From positions 186,001 through 250,000 of the forward strand of contig JAUQZE010000003.1 of NCBI GenBank assembly GCA_030587365.1: 64,000 nucleotides of DNA, read 5' to 3'. A program made the translations under genes and the position numbers. The notes below the pieces were generated by a model. The model saw only the letters and a program-made list of their open reading frames with translations, did not search any database and was not told the origin of the DNA. Shown piece after piece: positions 1 through 9,045 of this stretch (the stretch's first letter is position 1; every line of letters starts with the position of its first letter). Source of the stretch: Candidatus Freyarchaeota archaeon. Its GTDB lineage: Archaea; Asgardarchaeota; Jordiarchaeia; Jordiarchaeales; Jordiarchaeaceae.

Positions 1-795
1 GGCACTCTGATCTGGTCTTTCGACTTTGTTTCTATGCAGCAGGACGTAGCTCTGGTTTCAGGGTTTATGTCAGCAATCAAGTCCTTCCTTGAAGAGATGA
101 AGGTTGGAGGCCTGAAAAGGCTGGGAACAGAATTCGGAACATTCATAAGAGAGGAGAGTAAACTGCTCACTGCGACCTGTGTCACGGGTGATATAGGTCT
201 TGACGAGGAGCTCTGGATTAGGGGCAAAATACACGAGTTTTTGGTAAAAATCGAGCAGAGTCACTATAAGCAGCTGGAGGACTGGAAGGGCGACGTAGCC
301 CAGTTTAGGGAATCATTCCCCGCCGTTCTAGCCTCATTAGTAAACCTTGAGAAGGTGCAGAGTCTTCAGAGACAGAAGATAGAAAAGTTAACGCGGAATA
401 AGAATAAGCTTCAGGAAAATGTCAACAAATATGGGGCGAAGCTTGAGGAACTCAAGTCCAGGTACGATTCGGGTGAACTTGATTTCAAGAAATACATCAT
501 TGAGCGCTATAAGACAGAAGCCAAGTACGATAGGGTTCAGAAGGAGTACCTCTACGCTGGCCTATTTCTTTCAAGGGCACCCGCCTTGCTGGAAGCTAAG
601 CCAGTAAAACCGAAAGAAGTAGAGAAGATGGAAAACATCCAGAACCAGTTCCTTGAAATCAGAAAAGAAATAGAGGAGCTGCGAAAGAAAGAGCTGGAAG
701 GCAGCATAACCTCCCAAGACCTAGAGCGTAAGGAAAGTCTCCAGAAACAACTAATGACCCTCATGGAGAAACTGGATAAACTCAAAAAAACTTGA
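1..795 (+). CDS. Coiled-coil protein, 5' partial
   Basis: The frame is open from base 1 (GTLIWSFDFVS before the first Met at 34), so the start most likely lies outside the window and 264 residues are visible. The N-terminal part carries the SGFMSAIKSF type motif and a predicted alpha/beta region of about 110 residues. This resembles the sensor or longin-like N-terminal module of uncharacterised archaeal proteins that are common in Asgard genomes. From about residue 110 onward the protein is Lys/Glu-rich and strongly coiled-coil. I know of no assigned enzymatic function; a signalling or scaffold role is only inference. The gene converges on the crotonase gene at 827. Confidence 0.75.
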   Translation, partial: GTLIWSFDFVSMQQDVALVSGFMSAIKSFLEEMKVGGLKRLGTEFGTFIREESKLLTATCVTGDIGLDEELWIRGKIHEFLVKIEQSHYKQLEDWKGDVAQFRESFPAVLASLVNLEKVQSLQRQKIEKLTRNKNKLQENVNKYGAKLEELKSRYDSGELDFKKYIIERYKTEAKYDRVQKEYLYAGLFLSRAPALLEAKPVKPKEVEKMENIQNQFLEIRKEIEELRKKELEGSITSQDLERKESLQKQLMTLMEKLDKLKKT

Positions 796-826
796 TTTTA
801 AACCTATTTTTCCTATCATGGTTTAC

Positions 827-1702
827 TTATCCTGCCTCTCGATTTTCTTTCCACTCATGTTTCAGAACATCTTTTATTTTCTCACTCTCGTTGGTGAACT
901 TGGGTTTTCTTTTTTCACTGAAAGCTTTGGGGCCCTCATAGAAGTCATGGTTAAGTAAAAGGTTCCAGAAGAGCATGCTCTCAATCCTTAGACCTTCTTC
1001 TAGGGGAGTTCCGATACCTCTTATTACTGCTTCTTTGTCTGTTCTAATTGAGCCTTGGGGGTAGGAACAAATTCTTTGGGCTATTTCTTTTGCTCGTTCT
1101 AAGACCTTCTCTTTGGGAACAATCTCGTTAACCAGACCAATTCTATAGGCTTCATTGGCATCGATTTCCTTTCCCGTCAGAATTAATTCAAAAGCCCTTC
1201 CCAGACCCACGATTCTCCACAGTCTTTGAGTTCCACCGTCTCCCAGTCCAACGTTCCATCTTCTGTTTAGAACTCCGAATTTTGCGTCTTCTGAGCATAT
1301 TCTCATATCTGCCGCGAGGGCTATTTCGAGTCCCCCGGCGTAGCACATACCGTTTATCGCTGCTATGATTGGTTTAAAGATTTGCACCCCTCTCGTATAG
1401 CCCCCGAAGCCTGGTCCCTGATAAGCGTTTTTTCTAAAATAGTTAACCTTCTGTTCTTTTACGAAGGGGTGCCAGTTTTTGAGATCCGCCCCGGTGCAGA
1501 ATGCCTTATTCCCGGCTCCGGTTATTATCGCCACGTAAGCGTCGTTGTCCATGTCAAATTTTTTCCAAGCATCCGCCAGTTCCAGATTCGTTTCGGGGTC
1601 GATGCAATTCAACACTTCAGGCCTGTTAATGGTAATTGTAAGAATGTTACCGTCTTTCTCACATACCACGTTTTTATAGACGCCATAATCTACTTCTGTC
1701 AT
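827..1702 (-). CDS. Enoyl-CoA hydratase/isomerase family protein (crotonase fold)
   Basis: This 291-residue protein has a complete crotonase domain. The oxyanion-hole segments AFCTGADLK and the NGMCYAGGLEIALAADMR type region are both clear. Aligning by eye to rat enoyl-CoA hydratase, the first catalytic glutamate (Glu144) falls on Asn in FGVLNRRWN, while the second (Glu164) is kept in GRAFELILTG. It is therefore probably not a standard hydratase; an isomerase, hydrolase or other acyl-CoA activity is possible. The C-terminal tail of about 40 residues is charged. It is transcribed alone on the minus strand, and the small gene at 1762 lies just upstream in the same direction. Confidence 0.9.
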   Translation of the reverse strand: MTEVDYGVYKNVVCEKDGNILTITINRPEVLNCIDPETNLELADAWKKFDMDNDAYVAIITGAGNKAFCTGADLKNWHPFVKEQKVNYFRKNAYQGPGFGGYTRGVQIFKPIIAAINGMCYAGGLEIALAADMRICSEDAKFGVLNRRWNVGLGDGGTQRLWRIVGLGRAFELILTGKEIDANEAYRIGLVNEIVPKEKVLERAKEIAQRICSYPQGSIRTDKEAVIRGIGTPLEEGLRIESMLFWNLLLNHDFYEGPKAFSEKRKPKFTNESEKIKDVLKHEWKENREAG

Positions 1703-1761
1703 TATTTTTTCCTCCGCCGATATATTCTACGCCTTTGCTCTAGATTATAACTTTTTGGAGA

Positions 1762-2025
1762 TTATGTCAGCCACTTTTTCTTTTCTTGCTCGAATTCTCT
1801 TTTGACGCCTCTCTCTTTTTCTTTTTCGCTGATTTCGCGTTTAGTTTTTTCTAATTGTTTTCTGAGGGGTAGATAGTACTTTTCTAACAAATTTATTATT
1901 TCCTTTTCAGGCATGCTCATCATATCTGCAACGATTTTGACTGATTTGAACTGCTTATACAATTTGTAAGCCCTTTTTGCAAGAAGCTTCTCCTTAATCT
2001 CCACTTTTCTCATTTTAACCATCAT
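1762..2025 (-). CDS. Small basic helical protein, possible HTH
   Basis: This is an 87-residue Lys/Glu-rich protein. Residues 15-50 (AYKLYKQFKSVKIVADMMSMPEKEIINLLEKY) read like a helix-turn-helix of the kind used to recognise DNA, and the rest is a charged helix. It lies 60 bases upstream of the crotonase gene on the same strand and may be co-transcribed with it. I do not recognise a named family. Start choice is uncertain among Met1, Met2 and Met5. Confidence 0.55.
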   Translation of the reverse strand: MMVKMRKVEIKEKLLAKRAYKLYKQFKSVKIVADMMSMPEKEIINLLEKYYLPLRKQLEKTKREISEKEKERGVKREFEQEKKKWLT

Positions 2026-2191
2026 TCTTTAACACACAATATTACTGAAATCTACTTTATGACGCTACCAGTAAAACAATATTTTTGCATAATTTTTCAT
2101 ATTCTGAGATTTTCATGGTTTCGGTAAGGTTTATATTTTATTTTGATTCTTGACTATTTATTAACTTTTATTTTGTGATGAAGGTGAAGTT

Positions 2192-3589
2192 TTGAGGAGG
2201 CCGCACTTAGATTACAGGTTTATTCCTATTTATCTTGCCGCCGCAATTGGTCCCTTCAGTGGAAACATAATTTTGCCTATGATTCCAATTTTAAAGAATG
2301 ATTTGGTTACTGATGTGTCTCTTATTATGCTTTCGTTGACTCTGTTCCAGATCCCATTCGCTCTGGGACAATTTTTTTCAGGGGGCTTGTCTGATGTTTA
2401 CGGGAGAATGAAACTCATATTGGCGGGTTTTTTACTCCTAGCCTTGGGCTTCGCCTTTACGCCCTTCTCCACGAATATTTGGTTTTTCATAATCACAAGG
2501 ATTGTTCAGGGACTGGGATTAGCACTTATGTCTCCGGTTCTAGTCGCGCTCATAGGTGATATAACAGAGCCTCCAAAAAGGGGTCGGTATATGGGTTTCT
2601 ATAGCGCTGCTGTTCAGGCGGGTATAGCTATTGGGCCCTTTGTGGGTGGGGTGATGGCTAATCAGTGGCGTCTCCTCTTTATGATTATGGCGGTTTTTTC
2701 CGTAGCTTTAACCGTGTGCAGCTGGTTGTGTCTTAGGAGAATCACGGTCAAGGAGGGCGGAAGCCTTGGGGATATTGCTGAGAATCTCAGAGATACCTTA
2801 AGATACAGGCAGGTTCTTATTCTGGGTCTCACAGGATTCATGGTTTTCTTCTCTTATCTCGCCGTGATTTCTTTAAGCTCAGATGCACTTTCCGTCTTTC
2901 CATACTACATGGATCCAAACTCCGTAGGGATAATCCTCTCAACCAGCGGTATCATAGGCATTTTCACATCGTCCCTAGCAGGTTTTCTAACAGATAAATT
3001 TGGCAAACGAAATATTCCTACCGTAGGCATGATAATAGCAGGGGTTGCCTTAATCATCATGGCCTGGGTCACAACTTACTCAGAGCCAGCCTTCCCCCTC
3101 GCATACATACCAAACTTGCTTGAAAACTCGAATCAAAATGTATATTTAACTGGTCAAACCTTTGTAAGCCTGCTTACTGTCCAGACCCTGTTCAGATCTA
3201 TGTTCGGATGGATTTTCAGGGATTTCCTGATTCTCATGACTATTAGGGGAGTTGGAATTTCCTTCGTGTGGCCCGCGCTTTTGGCCCTCTCAGTAGAGGT
3301 TGTACCTCCACAGAGAAGAGGAGCATCCACATCGATTTTCAGTGGTATGAGATTCCTAGGTTACTCAATGGCACCAGTAGCCTTCACACCAGTGTACCTT
3401 TGGATAGGGCTAGACGCAGTATTCATTGTAGGAGCAGCACTCACACCAGCAATAATAGCACTCATATACCTAGTAACAAGGAAGAAAATTGAGAAACCGG
3501 AGACACTAACTAAAAAAGAAGAATCAAAACCGGGCGTACAGAAACGGAAACAAAAGAGTCACAATAAAAAGTTGTCCCATCGAAAATAA
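2192..3589 (+). CDS. Major facilitator superfamily transporter
   Basis: This 465-residue integral membrane protein has about 12 hydrophobic segments. The MFS loop signature (GQFFSGGLSDVYGRMKL) lies between TM2 and TM3, and a second copy (AGFLTDKFGKRN) follows TM8. The start is TTG at 2192, supported by AAGGTGAAG just upstream. There is an unusual insertion of about 50 residues in the second half, around PAFPLAYIPNLLENSNQN, and a highly basic C-terminal tail. The substrate cannot be read from the sequence; drug or sugar efflux types are possible. The gene stands alone in its own transcription unit. Confidence 0.9.
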   Translation: MRRPHLDYRFIPIYLAAAIGPFSGNIILPMIPILKNDLVTDVSLIMLSLTLFQIPFALGQFFSGGLSDVYGRMKLILAGFLLLALGFAFTPFSTNIWFFIITRIVQGLGLALMSPVLVALIGDITEPPKRGRYMGFYSAAVQAGIAIGPFVGGVMANQWRLLFMIMAVFSVALTVCSWLCLRRITVKEGGSLGDIAENLRDTLRYRQVLILGLTGFMVFFSYLAVISLSSDALSVFPYYMDPNSVGIILSTSGIIGIFTSSLAGFLTDKFGKRNIPTVGMIIAGVALIIMAWVTTYSEPAFPLAYIPNLLENSNQNVYLTGQTFVSLLTVQTLFRSMFGWIFRDFLILMTIRGVGISFVWPALLALSVEVVPPQRRGASTSIFSGMRFLGYSMAPVAFTPVYLWIGLDAVFIVGAALTPAIIALIYLVTRKKIEKPETLTKKEESKPGVQKRKQKSHNKKLSHRK

Positions 3590-3705
3590 ATCAATATTAG
3601 AAATATTTAGACCCTATTTTTCACACAAATACTAACAGTGAACAGCCTATAATAGCTGGCATTATTAATTGTGATATTTTTGATTACCCAATCGTAATAT
3701 CTGCG

Positions 3706-4152
3706 TTAGTCTATAGAAATTTTTCTTGCAACCCTTGATAATGGATGACCTTTTGTCCTCAGTTCCCAAGTGTTGAACCAGCCAAAGGGAGTCCTTGCCA
3801 CCTTGAAGCCTTTTTGTATAAGGCCTTCCTCCATAAGCTTTATTATCTCTATGGCCACCTCCGGCTTGCTTGGTTCCCCAAAAAGATGAGCAAAAGGGTG
3901 GAGAACTATCGTGTTCACCTTGAGCTGATGACCGAGCTTTTCTACTTCCTCAACAGTTTTTCTCGATATATCCTCGGGATTGGCTTCGTCCTGTCTCTCA
4001 ACATTGATGAGAACTAGGAGAGATTCTTCTACCTTCATATTCTTAGAAGAAGGGCTTTCGACGACTTTCGATCTACCCCTCTTAGCTACCGTAGAACTGA
4101 AGTAATCCACGTGAAACATTAATATTCTCAGCTCATATCGCCCCTGACTCAT
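3706..4152 (-). CDS. Free-standing archaeal threonyl-tRNA synthetase editing domain
   Basis: About 148 residues match the archaea-specific N-terminal editing domain of ThrRS, which resembles D-aminoacyl-tRNA deacylase and hydrolyses Ser-tRNA(Thr). Recognisable pieces are RILMFHVDYF at the start, LLVLINVE, the NTIVLHPFAHL strand-helix, the KPEVAIEI helix and FGWFNTWELRTKGHPLSRVAR near the end. In full ThrRS the synthetase body follows this point; here the frame stops, so no catalytic or anticodon-binding domain is present. The chosen Met at 4152 overlaps the end of cysK by 20 bases; the frame is open further, to 4197, and Met at 4119 is a shorter option. It is the third gene of the cysE-cysK operon. 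Confidence is good for the family and modest for function in vivo. Confidence 0.8.
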   Translation of the reverse strand: MSQGRYELRILMFHVDYFSSTVAKRGRSKVVESPSSKNMKVEESLLVLINVERQDEANPEDISRKTVEEVEKLGHQLKVNTIVLHPFAHLFGEPSKPEVAIEIIKLMEEGLIQKGFKVARTPFGWFNTWELRTKGHPLSRVARKISID

Positions 4153-5086
4153 TCGGTTGCTCGAACTGCCATAATTCGGTGGAGAGATATCTTTCACCAG
4201 TGTCTGGTAGGACTACAACTATATTCTGCCCCTTTTTGAATCGTTCAGCTATTTTTAATGCGGCCCACATTGCGGCTCCAGATGAGATGCCGACAAATAT
4301 CCCCTCCAGTCTTGCTAGTTTCCTTGAGGTTTCAACCGAGTCCTTAAAACTCACTTTCACCACTTCGTCCACTACCTTCATGTTCAAAACTTGCGGAACG
4401 AATCCTGCCCCTATGCCTTGAATTTTGTGTGGTCCGCGTTTTCCTCCAGATAGAACAGGAGAATCTTCCGGTTCGACAGCAAACACTTTAACCTGTGGAC
4501 CTATTTTTTGTTTTAAGACTTCTCCTACACCCGTTATTGTTCCACCAGTGCCTACTCCTGATACAAAGGCATCAACCTTACCTCCAGTGTCCTCAAGAAT
4601 TTCTTGAGCAGTGGTGATTCTGTGTATTTGAGGATTTGCGGGATTTTGGAACTGTTGAGGAATAAATACCTTTTTATCGTTTTCCGCTATTTCTTGTGCT
4701 TTTTGAATCGCTCCTGGCATTCCCTGAGCTGCGGGGGTTAGAACAAGTTGGGCACCGTAGGCTTGGAGAATTTTCCTCCGCTCTATCGACATTGATTCGG
4801 GCATAGTTAGAACTAGTTTATATCCGCGCGCGGCGCAAACCAGTGCGAGACCTATTCCAGTGTTTCCCGACGTGGGTTCCACTATGATGGTCTCGGAATT
4901 GAATAATCCTTGCTCCTCAGCTGCTTTGATCATGGATAGCGCTATTCGGTCTTTTACACTAGCACCAGGGTTGAAACTCTCCAGTTTTGCCAGAATGTTC
5001 GGTTTGACATTATGGGTTAATCTTCTCAGTTTTACGAGAGGGGTTCCTCCAATTGTTTCTGTGATGTCGTTAAAAATTCTTCCCAT
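4133..5086 (-). CDS. cysK: Cysteine synthase (O-acetylserine sulfhydrylase)
   Basis: This PLP enzyme of 317 residues makes cysteine from O-acetylserine and sulfide in the cytoplasm. The PLP lysine is Lys45 in NPGASVKDR, the substrate loop is EPTSGNTGIGLA, and the phosphate-binding glycines are in GVGTGGTITG. Length is normal for CysK. The start at 5086 is 2 bases after the cysE stop, and the GGAGGAGAA ending cysE serves as its ribosome binding site, so the two are translationally coupled. The 3' end overlaps the editing-domain gene. Confidence 0.95.
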   Translation of the reverse strand: MGRIFNDITETIGGTPLVKLRRLTHNVKPNILAKLESFNPGASVKDRIALSMIKAAEEQGLFNSETIIVEPTSGNTGIGLALVCAARGYKLVLTMPESMSIERRKILQAYGAQLVLTPAAQGMPGAIQKAQEIAENDKKVFIPQQFQNPANPQIHRITTAQEILEDTGGKVDAFVSGVGTGGTITGVGEVLKQKIGPQVKVFAVEPEDSPVLSGGKRGPHKIQGIGAGFVPQVLNMKVVDEVVKVSFKDSVETSRKLARLEGIFVGISSGAAMWAALKIAERFKKGQNIVVVLPDTGERYLSTELWQFEQPNESGAI

Positions 5087-5088
5087 TT

Positions 5089-5889
5089 TTATTCTCCTCC
5101 TTTCTTTTTTTGTTTTAGGTTCTGTACTTCCTTCTCCAGGTCTTCGATTTTTCTTTGCATGGATTTTATCATATCAATAATTGGATCCGGTAAGTCACCA
5201 TGCTGCAAATCGATTGTGGGTATTTTCTTTCCTTCTCGTGACACAATTCTTCCGGGAACTCCCACCACCACCGAGTTTGGGGGGACATTATTTGTGACTA
5301 CGGAGTTTGCTCCTATTCTCACGTTATCGCCAATTTTTATGGGCCCAAGAATTTTAGCTCCGGCTCCGACCACGACATTGTTTCCTAGTGTGGGGTGTCT
5401 TTTTCCCGGTGAAAGGCTGGTTCCCCCCAGAGTTACGTCCTGGTAAATTGTCACATTATCTCCGATTTCGGCGGTTTCCCCTATCACGGTACCGGAGCCG
5501 TGATCAATGAAGAAGTCTTTCCCTATTTTGGCTCCGGGGTGGATTTCGATGCCGGTTATTTGCCTTGCTATGTGGGAGATGTATCGGGGAACGAAGGGGA
5601 GTCCTATCTCATAGAAGAAGTGTGCTACACGGTGCAGTAGAACCGCTTGTATTCCGGGATAAGCGGTTAGAACCTCGACTAGGCTTCGGGCTGCGGGGTC
5701 CTTTGTGAATGCTGCTCGGATGTCTGAGCCGAAGGAGTCCAGTATGGTCTTTAACTGCTCCCTGATTTTTTCTAGGTCTTCTTCTTTCAGTTCGAAACTT
5801 AATCCTAGGAGGCATTTTGAGCAGTATTCACTCTTCTCTTTGGGGGATAGAGTATCCCCGCAGATTAAGCATTCTAACTTGTTTTCCAT
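5089..5889 (-). CDS. cysE: Serine O-acetyltransferase with N-terminal zinc-ribbon
   Basis: The protein acetylates serine to O-acetylserine for the next enzyme, CysK. From about residue 50 it has the standard CysE layout: a helical domain (DPAARSLVEVLTAYPG, VLLHRVAHFFYEIGLP), a left-handed beta helix with DHGSGTVIGETAEIGDN and the GGTSLSPGKRHPTLG loop, then a short coiled coil. The unusual part is the N terminus, where two CxxC pairs (Cys7/Cys10 and Cys23/Cys26, counted from Met at 5889) form a likely zinc ribbon not found in normal CysE. An upstream Met at 5922 is possible but AAGTGAT before 5889 favours the shorter form. First gene of the minus-strand cys operon. Confidence 0.93.
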   Translation of the reverse strand: MENKLECLICGDTLSPKEKSEYCSKCLLGLSFELKEEDLEKIREQLKTILDSFGSDIRAAFTKDPAARSLVEVLTAYPGIQAVLLHRVAHFFYEIGLPFVPRYISHIARQITGIEIHPGAKIGKDFFIDHGSGTVIGETAEIGDNVTIYQDVTLGGTSLSPGKRHPTLGNNVVVGAGAKILGPIKIGDNVRIGANSVVTNNVPPNSVVVGVPGRIVSREGKKIPTIDLQHGDLPDPIIDMIKSMQRKIEDLEKEVQNLKQKKKGGE

Positions 5890-6224
5890 GATAATCACTT
5901 GAAGGATATATGCGATTACCATTATATAAAATTAACGATTGTAAAGTTTTGAAAATCTGACAATCGTCGATTTTAACGGGGAAAAGCGGCGTCTCTGCAA
6001 ACAAAAACCAAACGAGAGAAGAATATATTCTAGCAAAGAAGAAAAAGTGAAAGGCAGAGATGTTGCGGTAATACGTTCAAGTGAGGTGATCCAGATGTTT
6101 TTCTTGATTTTTTGGGAGGATAATCCCTTGTTCACGATATGAATATTTATACATAACGATTATTTATAAATTAAAATACACCTAAATTTAACAAAGAATT
6201 TCTAAAAATTAAGGGAGGATATTT
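5890..6224. promoter_or_regulatory. Divergent intergenic region between cysE and AOR with TATA box
   Basis: No gene is visible here. TTTATAAAT at 6163-6171 fits an archaeal TATA box for the AOR gene, leaving a leader of about 27 bases, and GGGAGG at 6213-6218 is its ribosome binding site. The remaining AT-rich sequence should also contain the cysE promoter on the minus strand, which I cannot place precisely. Confidence 0.6.
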
Positions 6225-8024
6225 ATGGCAAAATATAAGGGAACTATGATAAGAGTAAACCTCACAACGGGGGATACGAAAAAATCAACAATACCCGATG
6301 AGCTGAGCAGAAACTATATTGGAGGCAGAGGCATCTCAGCAAAAATACTCTACGACGAAGTCGACCCCACCATCGACCCCCTCAGTCCAGATAACAAACT
6401 AATATTCGCCGCAGGTCCATTGACTGGAACAGCAGCGCCAACCGGTGGTCGGTACGAAGTTTCCTGCAAGTCACCATTAACCGGAACAATTGTTGGGGCT
6501 AACTCTGGTGGAGAGTGGGGAGCCTATCTCAGAAGAGCAGGAATAGAGGTCATAGTTTTTGAGGGCAAAGCCAAAAAACCAATGTATCTTCAGATAACCG
6601 ATGGTGCCTACGAATTAAAATCGGCAGAAAAATTGTGGGGGCTCGATACACACAAGACCACCGATATGTTACAAAAGGATCTCGGCAAAGACTACAGAGT
6701 TGCCTGTATTGGACCCGCTGGGGAAAAGCTGGTCAAAATTGCGTGTCCCATAAACGATAAGCATAGAGCCCCTGGAAGAGGCGGAACGGGCGCGGTTATG
6801 GGTAGCAAGAATCTGAAAGCCATAGCGGTGAAAGGGACCAAAACGGTTGAAGTCGCTGACAAGGAGGCGTTTAAGAAGGCTCAAGATGATGCTGCCAAAA
6901 AAATCAAAGAACACGCAGTAACGGGACAGGGATTACCCACTTATGGCACAGCTGTGCTGGTTAACATAATCAATGAGAACGGAGTTTTCCCAACGAGGAA
7001 CTTCCAAACTGGAGTCTTCCCCGAGGCCGATAAAATAAGCGGGGAAACCATGGAGAAAACCATTCTCACTAAAAGAGCCGCTTGCTTTGCATGTCCTATT
7101 GGTTGCGGGAGAGTAACAGAGATAAAAGCAGGAAAATACAAATCCGTAGGAGAGGGACCAGAGTACGAAACTATCTGGGCTTATGGTGCAGAATGTGGAG
7201 TAGGTGACCTTGCTCCTATCTCTAAGGCGAACTATCTATGCAATGAGCTAGGACTTGACACCATATCGATGGGAAGCACCATTGGATGCGCTATGGAACT
7301 ATATCAGAGAGGCAAACTCAAGAAGGATAAAGCTGGTAAAGAACTGAAATGGGGCGACGGAGACGCTATTGTTGAACTAACGGAAAAAACAGCGAAAAGG
7401 GAAGGATTAGGAAATGATCTCGCAGAGGGCTCACTCAGACTCGCCGAAAAATACGGTGCACCTGAACTCTCCATGAGCGTGAAGGGCCAGGAACTCCCCG
7501 CGTATGATGCCCGTGGAATTCAAGGGCACGGACTACACTACGCTACTAACAATACCGGCGGCAACCACGTTCGCGGCTACATGGTTTCACCAGAAATCCT
7601 TGGAGTACCCGAAAAATTGGACCGCTTCGCTACAGAAGGAAAAGAAACTTGGGTTAAAAACTTCCAGAACCTAACAGCAGTTATTGACTCAAGTGGCATG
7701 TGCCTGTTTACATCCTTTGCACTCGGAGCCCCAGAATACACCGCCTTACTCACATCGGCAACCGGTTTTGATTACACTCCAGACGAAATAATGACGATAG
7801 GCGATCGCATCTGGAATGTCGAGAGACTCTTCAACATTAAGGCCGGCTTCTCATCCGAGGATGATACCCTACCCCCAAGGCTTCTTAAGGAACCCATGCC
7901 CGAAGGCGCGTCGAAGGGCTATGTTGTGAAGCTTGCAGAAATGCTACCGAAATATTACAAGGTAAGGGGATGGGGCGCGAACGGTGAGCCAACGAAGAAG
8001 AAGCTAAAGGAACTGGGAATCTAA
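6225..8024 (+). CDS. aor: Tungsten-containing aldehyde:ferredoxin oxidoreductase
   Basis: This cytoplasmic enzyme oxidises aldehydes to acids and reduces ferredoxin, using a tungsto-bispterin cofactor and one 4Fe-4S cluster. The 599-residue length fits the AOR family. The cluster cysteines are Cys287, Cys290 and Cys294 in CFACPIGC plus Cys493 in SSGMCLF, almost the same numbers as in Pyrococcus furiosus AOR (288, 291, 295, 494). N-terminal pterin-binding features (RNYIGGRGISAK, AAPTGGRYEVSCKSPLTG) are intact. It has its own promoter and a T-rich terminator. The next gene (8076) is close and in the same direction. No MoaD-like protein is adjacent. Confidence 0.96.
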   Translation: MAKYKGTMIRVNLTTGDTKKSTIPDELSRNYIGGRGISAKILYDEVDPTIDPLSPDNKLIFAAGPLTGTAAPTGGRYEVSCKSPLTGTIVGANSGGEWGAYLRRAGIEVIVFEGKAKKPMYLQITDGAYELKSAEKLWGLDTHKTTDMLQKDLGKDYRVACIGPAGEKLVKIACPINDKHRAPGRGGTGAVMGSKNLKAIAVKGTKTVEVADKEAFKKAQDDAAKKIKEHAVTGQGLPTYGTAVLVNIINENGVFPTRNFQTGVFPEADKISGETMEKTILTKRAACFACPIGCGRVTEIKAGKYKSVGEGPEYETIWAYGAECGVGDLAPISKANYLCNELGLDTISMGSTIGCAMELYQRGKLKKDKAGKELKWGDGDAIVELTEKTAKREGLGNDLAEGSLRLAEKYGAPELSMSVKGQELPAYDARGIQGHGLHYATNNTGGNHVRGYMVSPEILGVPEKLDRFATEGKETWVKNFQNLTAVIDSSGMCLFTSFALGAPEYTALLTSATGFDYTPDEIMTIGDRIWNVERLFNIKAGFSSEDDTLPPRLLKEPMPEGASKGYVVKLAEMLPKYYKVRGWGANGEPTKKKLKELGI

Positions 8025-8025
8025 T

Positions 8026-8048
8026 CCCCCTTCCCCTTTTTTTATTTT
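8026..8048 (+). terminator. C-rich/T-tract terminator after AOR
   Basis: A run of C then T (CCCCCTTCCCCTTTTTTTATTTTT) follows the AOR stop codon directly. Archaeal termination commonly occurs at such T tracts. The same kind of signal recurs after several other genes of this window. Confidence 0.6.
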
Positions 8049-8075
8049 TGAGTTTGACTTCTTTCTGGTGTTTTT

Positions 8076-8414
8076 ATGAGGCTGGAGAAGGAGTACCGTT
8101 ATATTTACGGCGTGTGGCAGTATGTCGAAATGATTCTAGGCGAGCTTGGCGCTAGCCTTGAAGAGGTTAGGGAATCGGGTTCTGAGGACGATAAGCTGGT
8201 TAAAATCTATGAGGCCAAGCTATCTGAAGCTACTATAAGGGCTGAAGTAGTCTATGAGAAGAAGCATGTTCCTATTATCTCCAAAGGTTTTGGTAAAATC
8301 GCGTTCACAACCGTTAAAATAGATGCAACCTCGGATAGCCCTGAGAGGGAGAATGAGATAATTGACTACTTTTCGAAGCGTCTCAGCCTCTACACTATGA
8401 GGGCTGCAGGATGA
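8076..8414 (+). CDS. Uncharacterised small protein downstream of AOR
   Basis: This 112-residue soluble protein has mixed alpha/beta composition: an N-terminal helix (VWQYVEMILGELGASLEEV), then predicted strands (ATIRAEVVYEKKHVPIIS, FGKIAFTTVKIDAT) and a C-terminal helix. It has no cysteines, no signal peptide and no membrane segment. It sits 51 bases after AOR, beyond a T-rich tract, so it may be read through or be separately transcribed. I do not recognise the family; a link to aldehyde metabolism would be inference from position only. Confidence 0.6.
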   Translation: MRLEKEYRYIYGVWQYVEMILGELGASLEEVRESGSEDDKLVKIYEAKLSEATIRAEVVYEKKHVPIISKGFGKIAFTTVKIDATSDSPERENEIIDYFSKRLSLYTMRAAG

Positions 8415-8571
8415 GGCGGTTTAAGCTTTCAACCCCACTTACTTCGGATAAGGTTGCGAAGCAGCAGAGTGATTCGACAAGGCTTTCTTGCTCAAACTTT
8501 TAACTTCATAAGCCTTTTTAGTCTCAGGAATGTAAACAATTTATTTGACAACAATTTTTTAGTGGGTTTTT

Positions 8572-9045
8572 ATGTCTGAAGCGAAAATTATTGAGCATCT
8601 TGAGGAATTCGGTTATACCAAGGCTGAGTCTGAGGTTTTGCTAGTTTTGCTTAGAGAGGGTAGCAGCACGGGAGGCAAGTTGGCAAAAATTACGGGTTAT
8701 TCCCGACCTAAGGTCTACGAAATTTTGGAGAAGCTAACTCAGGACGGCTGGTTGCAGGTTCAGCTGTACGGTCGCCCCAAAGTTTATAGTGCGCTTGACC
8801 CAGCTAAAGCTCTGGAGAATAGGATTCTTCGGGAGCAGGAGAGGCTCAGCGCAAAGGCTGAAAAGTTGGAGCGTTTTTTAAAGTCTATTTATGAGGAGCA
8901 TAAGGAATCCAGTGTTGAGGAAGAGGCACAGATTACCATATTGAAAAGTGTGGATGCTTATGTTGACAAACTTTCTAAAATGCTTCGGGATGCTGAACAA
9001 GACATCTTAATGATATGTGGGGCTATGTTACGGGTTCTGAGTTAA
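8572..9045 (+). pseudogene. TrmB-family regulator, 5' part (interrupted)
   Basis: This is the N-terminal half of a TrmB-type transcription regulator. Residues 10-80 form the winged helix (YTKAESEVLLVLL, SRPKVYEILEKL, GRPKVYSAL), residues 85-125 form the coiled-coil dimer helix, and the effector domain begins with EEAQITILKS and DILMICGAML. The frame then runs into foreign sequence and stops after RVLS. The natural continuation is found at 9464, where MLQKTLPRIREKGAKIK picks up at exactly the expected place. Intact relatives are about 250-260 residues. A truncated DNA-binding protein could still be made. Confidence 0.8.
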
